Source of the DNA: JBBDWZ01 sp050732575
GTDB lineage: Bacteria > Gemmatimonadota > Gemmatimonadetes > Longimicrobiales > RSA9
DNA: 7,935 bases
Reading direction: 5' to 3'
Assembly: GCA_050732575.1 (NCBI GenBank)
Contig: JBOHRF010000234.1
Span: 1-7,935 of the forward strand
Shown: positions 6,142 to 7,935 of the stretch, in pieces
How positions within the stretch are numbered: position 1 is the stretch's first letter
Layout: each line of letters starts with the position of its first letter
Program-made: the position numbers and the translations under genes
The notes under the pieces: generated by a model
What the model saw: only the letters and a program-made list of their open reading frames with translations
What the model was told of the DNA's origin: nothing
Databases searched by the model: none

Positions 6142-7935
6142 AGCAAGGAACGGACGTTCACGGTCACGCTCACGTGAACGTTCCATTCTTTCAGCGGTTG
6201 TCTGTTGTGCTTGCCTCGCCACCAATGCCTTCGCGCAGCAATCCAGCGCGTTTGAAGTCTTTGAAGTATCCATTGCCGAACTGCAGGCTGCGTTAAGTGC
6301 GGGCCGGGTGACTTCGGTGGCACTGGTCGATGCGTATTTGAAACGGATGGAAGCATTCGACCAGTTCGGACCGCAGTTGAATGCCATGATCCGGTTCAAT
6401 CCGAATGCGCGCGCGGAAGCCGCGGCGCTGGATGCAGAACGGCGCGCCGGCCGTGTGCGTGGACCTCTGCACGGCATACCCATCATCTTGAAAGACAATT
6501 TCGAGACCAGCGGCATGGCCACATCCGGAAGCTCGGTCGCGTTGGCCGGATTCGTTGCCAGCAACAATGCGTTTCAGGTGCGCAAGCTTCGTGATGCAGG
6601 CGCCGTTTTTCTGGGCAAGTCCAACATGCATGAGTTGGCGGCTGGTATCACCACGATCAGCTCACTGGGTGGACAAACGCGCAATCCTTACGATCCGACG
6701 CGTAATCCGGGCGGCTCGAGTGGTGGGAGCGGTGCCGCCGTGGCCGCCAGCTTTGCCGCGCTTGCCTGGGGCACGGATACGTGCGGCTCCATCCGCATCC
6801 CGGCAGCGTTTCAGAATCTTTTTGGATTGCGGCCAACCAAAGGACTGTCCAGCATTGACGGCATCATTCCGCTGGCTCACACGCAAGATGTGGCCGGGCC
6901 GCTGGCGCGCAGTGTATCGGATCTGGCGGTTGGACTGGATGCCACCATTGGCGCCGACCCCATGGACCCGGCTACCCGTATCCTGGACGGTCGGACGATA
7001 CCCCGGTTTGCCAATGCACTGGATACCACCGCGTTGCGCGGAACACGGCTGGGCTTGCTCACCGCATATCTCGGCAACCAGCCCGAGGATCAGGAAGTCA
7101 CGCGCGTGGTGCGCGGTGCGCTCGACCAGATGAAACTCCAGGGCGCCGAGGTGGTCGATGTATCCGCAGCATCGTTCGACAGTCTGGCGCAACGCGCGGG
7201 CGTGATCAACTTCGAGTTCAAGTTCGACCTGCAGGATTTTCTGGCCGCGCGTACGGGCGCACCCGTGCGCTCGCTCAGCGAGATCCTGGAGCGCGGACTC
7301 TACCATGTTGCGCTGGAGGCAACGTTCCGCTCGCGTGACACCGTGCGCAGTCGCGACAGTGATGCGTACAAGCTGGCACTGGCCCGGCGCGATTCCACGC
7401 GCAGCGCCGTTCTTGCGCTGATGTCCCAGCAACGTCTCGACGCATTGGTTTATCCCAGTGTTCGCCGCAAACCTGCCCTGCTTGGTGAGCCGCAACGGGG
7501 CAGCAATTGTCAGCTCAGCGCGGTCACCGGACTGCCCGCATTGAGCGCGCCCGCCGGCTTCACGCCTGATGGCCTGCCGGTTGGATTCGAGATGCTGGGC
7601 CGTGAATTGAGTGATGCGCGGCTGGTGGCCATGGCCTACGATTTCGAGCAGGCCGTGCGGCCGCGCCGCCCGCCTTCATCCACTCCGCCATTGGTACAAT
7701 TTCCCCAACCGGTCGTGTTTTCTGTGAGTGGGCGCGGCGCCGCCAACCTGGAGCTGCAGGCCGAATTCTCATACCAGGCGTCCGCGGGTGAGCTCGCATA
7801 CACAGTGCACGTGGTGGGCGTGCCGGCAGCCGAGTTGCTTGCCATCACGCTGAATCGCGCGGGGCAGGACGGCATTGGACCCACGCTGTTTCAGCTGGCA
7901 GGATCTGGCCGGGCCCGAGCGGATGGCAGGATCCC
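6113..7935 (+). CDS. Secreted amidase-signature enzyme with CHRD-like C-terminal extension, 3'-truncated by window edge
   Basis: An uninterrupted frame runs from ATG 6113 (or ATG 6119) off the right edge, at least 607 codons. It is an amidase-signature hydrolase that cleaves carboxamides. Numbered from 6113, the triad is intact: K127 in PIILKDN, cis-Ser S202 in PGGSSGGSGAA and nucleophile S226 in GTDTCGSIRIP. The spacings of 75 and 24 residues match those I recall for FAAH (K142, S217, S241). The N-terminus has an Arg/Ser-rich segment, a hydrophobic stretch and AFA before QQ, a plausible signal peptidase I site, so export to periplasm or outside is likely. The amidase domain ends near residue 515-520. 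A Pro-rich linker (RPRRPPSSTPP) leads to a segment with a tytvhv-type strand and a GIGP...L motif resembling CHRD domains. No Shine-Dalgarno is evident at either ATG. No other ATG, GTG or TTG lies between 6119 and the signal core, so coupling to the upstream gene is likely. The natural substrate is unknown, and the rest of the C-terminus is outside the window. Confidence 0.9.
   Translation, partial: MKMRYGSTDRARNGRSRSRSRERSILSAVVCCACLATNAFAQQSSAFEVFEVSIAELQAALSAGRVTSVALVDAYLKRMEAFDQFGPQLNAMIRFNPNARAEAAALDAERRAGRVRGPLHGIPIILKDNFETSGMATSGSSVALAGFVASNNAFQVRKLRDAGAVFLGKSNMHELAAGITTISSLGGQTRNPYDPTRNPGGSSGGSGAAVAASFAALAWGTDTCGSIRIPAAFQNLFGLRPTKGLSSIDGIIPLAHTQDVAGPLARSVSDLAVGLDATIGADPMDPATRILDGRTIPRFANALDTTALRGTRLGLLTAYLGNQPEDQEVTRVVRGALDQMKLQGAEVVDVSAASFDSLAQRAGVINFEFKFDLQDFLAARTGAPVRSLSEILERGLYHVALEATFRSRDTVRSRDSDAYKLALARRDSTRSAVLALMSQQRLDALVYPSVRRKPALLGEPQRGSNCQLSAVTGLPALSAPAGFTPDGLPVGFEMLGRELSDARLVAMAYDFEQAVRPRRPPSSTPPLVQFPQPVVFSVSGRGAANLELQAEFSYQASAGELAYTVHVVGVPAAELLAITLNRAGQDGIGPTLFQLAGSGRARADGRI
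6152..6184 (+). other. Stem-loop just after the fusion stop codon, inside the amidase leader (possible attenuator or weak terminator)
   Basis: ACGTTCACG (6154-6162) pairs perfectly with CGTGAACGT (6173-6181) around a 10-base loop. The outer GG (6152-6153) can pair with CC (6183-6184) across one bulged T. It begins 10 bases after the TAG of the fusion gene, where an intrinsic terminator might sit. The downstream run ATTCTTTC is only weakly T-rich, so full termination is doubtful. The same bases encode part of the Arg/Ser-rich leader of the amidase, in which tca-cgn is repeated. It could be an attenuator, an mRNA-stabilising 3' structure, or a chance result of the tandem codons. Confidence 0.5.

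Noticed and set aside
6194..6240. Lipoprotein signal (lipobox) at the Cys-rich core of the amidase leader
   Set aside because: None of the cysteines is preceded by the usual [LVI][ASTVI][GAS] pattern, while AFA before QQ fits signal peptidase I.
6555..7133. Plus-strand 192-codon open frame
   Set aside because: It is out of frame with the amidase, which reads continuously through the same bases. It is a shadow frame.
6662..7495. Minus-strand open frame of 277 codons
   Set aside because: It lies opposite the amidase-signature region, whose catalytic residues and spacing are intact on the plus strand. No recognisable domain is present.

Overview
The window is GC-rich, densely coded bacterial chromosome, roughly 60% G+C by eye. 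Four protein genes cover almost all of it: two are complete and two are cut by the window edges. Gene content (a MASE1/HisKA_3 sensor kinase, an exported DUF3500 protein, a kinase-peptidase-PLP lyase fusion and a secreted amidase-signature enzyme) and codon use suggest a Gram-negative proteobacterium, perhaps Gammaproteobacteria of the Xanthomonadales/Steroidobacter type. That placement is an impression, not a demonstration. I see no rRNA, tRNA, insertion sequence or CRISPR array.

Layout. (1) Positions 1-1914, plus strand: the 3' portion of a membrane sensor histidine kinase (MASE1, PAS, HisKA_3, HATPase_c), open at the left edge. (2) Positions 1930-2964, minus strand: an exported DUF3500 protein convergent with the kinase (15 bp between stop codons), with a textbook ribosome binding site. 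(3) Positions 2965-3051: an 87-bp divergent intergenic region. (4) Positions 3052-6141, plus strand: a 1029-residue fusion of a hydroxylysine-kinase-like APH domain, a complete M23 metallopeptidase domain, and a class III PLP enzyme closely resembling ethanolamine-phosphate/5-phosphohydroxylysine phospho-lyases. (5) From position 6113 or 6119 to the right edge, plus strand: a secreted amidase-signature enzyme with an intact Lys-Ser-Ser triad and a C-terminal extension resembling a CHRD-type beta domain. Its start overlaps the end of the fusion gene, and a strong stem-loop lies inside its signal-peptide region.

How they may work together. Genes 4 and 5 look like a coupled transcription unit. 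The APH and PLP domains make a plausible two-step route: phosphorylate an amino alcohol or hydroxy-amino acid, then eliminate phosphate and ammonia to give an aldehyde. An exported amidase could supply such an amine by cleaving an amide, for example ethanolamine from an N-acylethanolamine. That last link is a hypothesis. The most interesting points are the intact M23 domain inside an apparently cytoplasmic metabolic enzyme, and the overlap-plus-hairpin junction between the fusion and the amidase.
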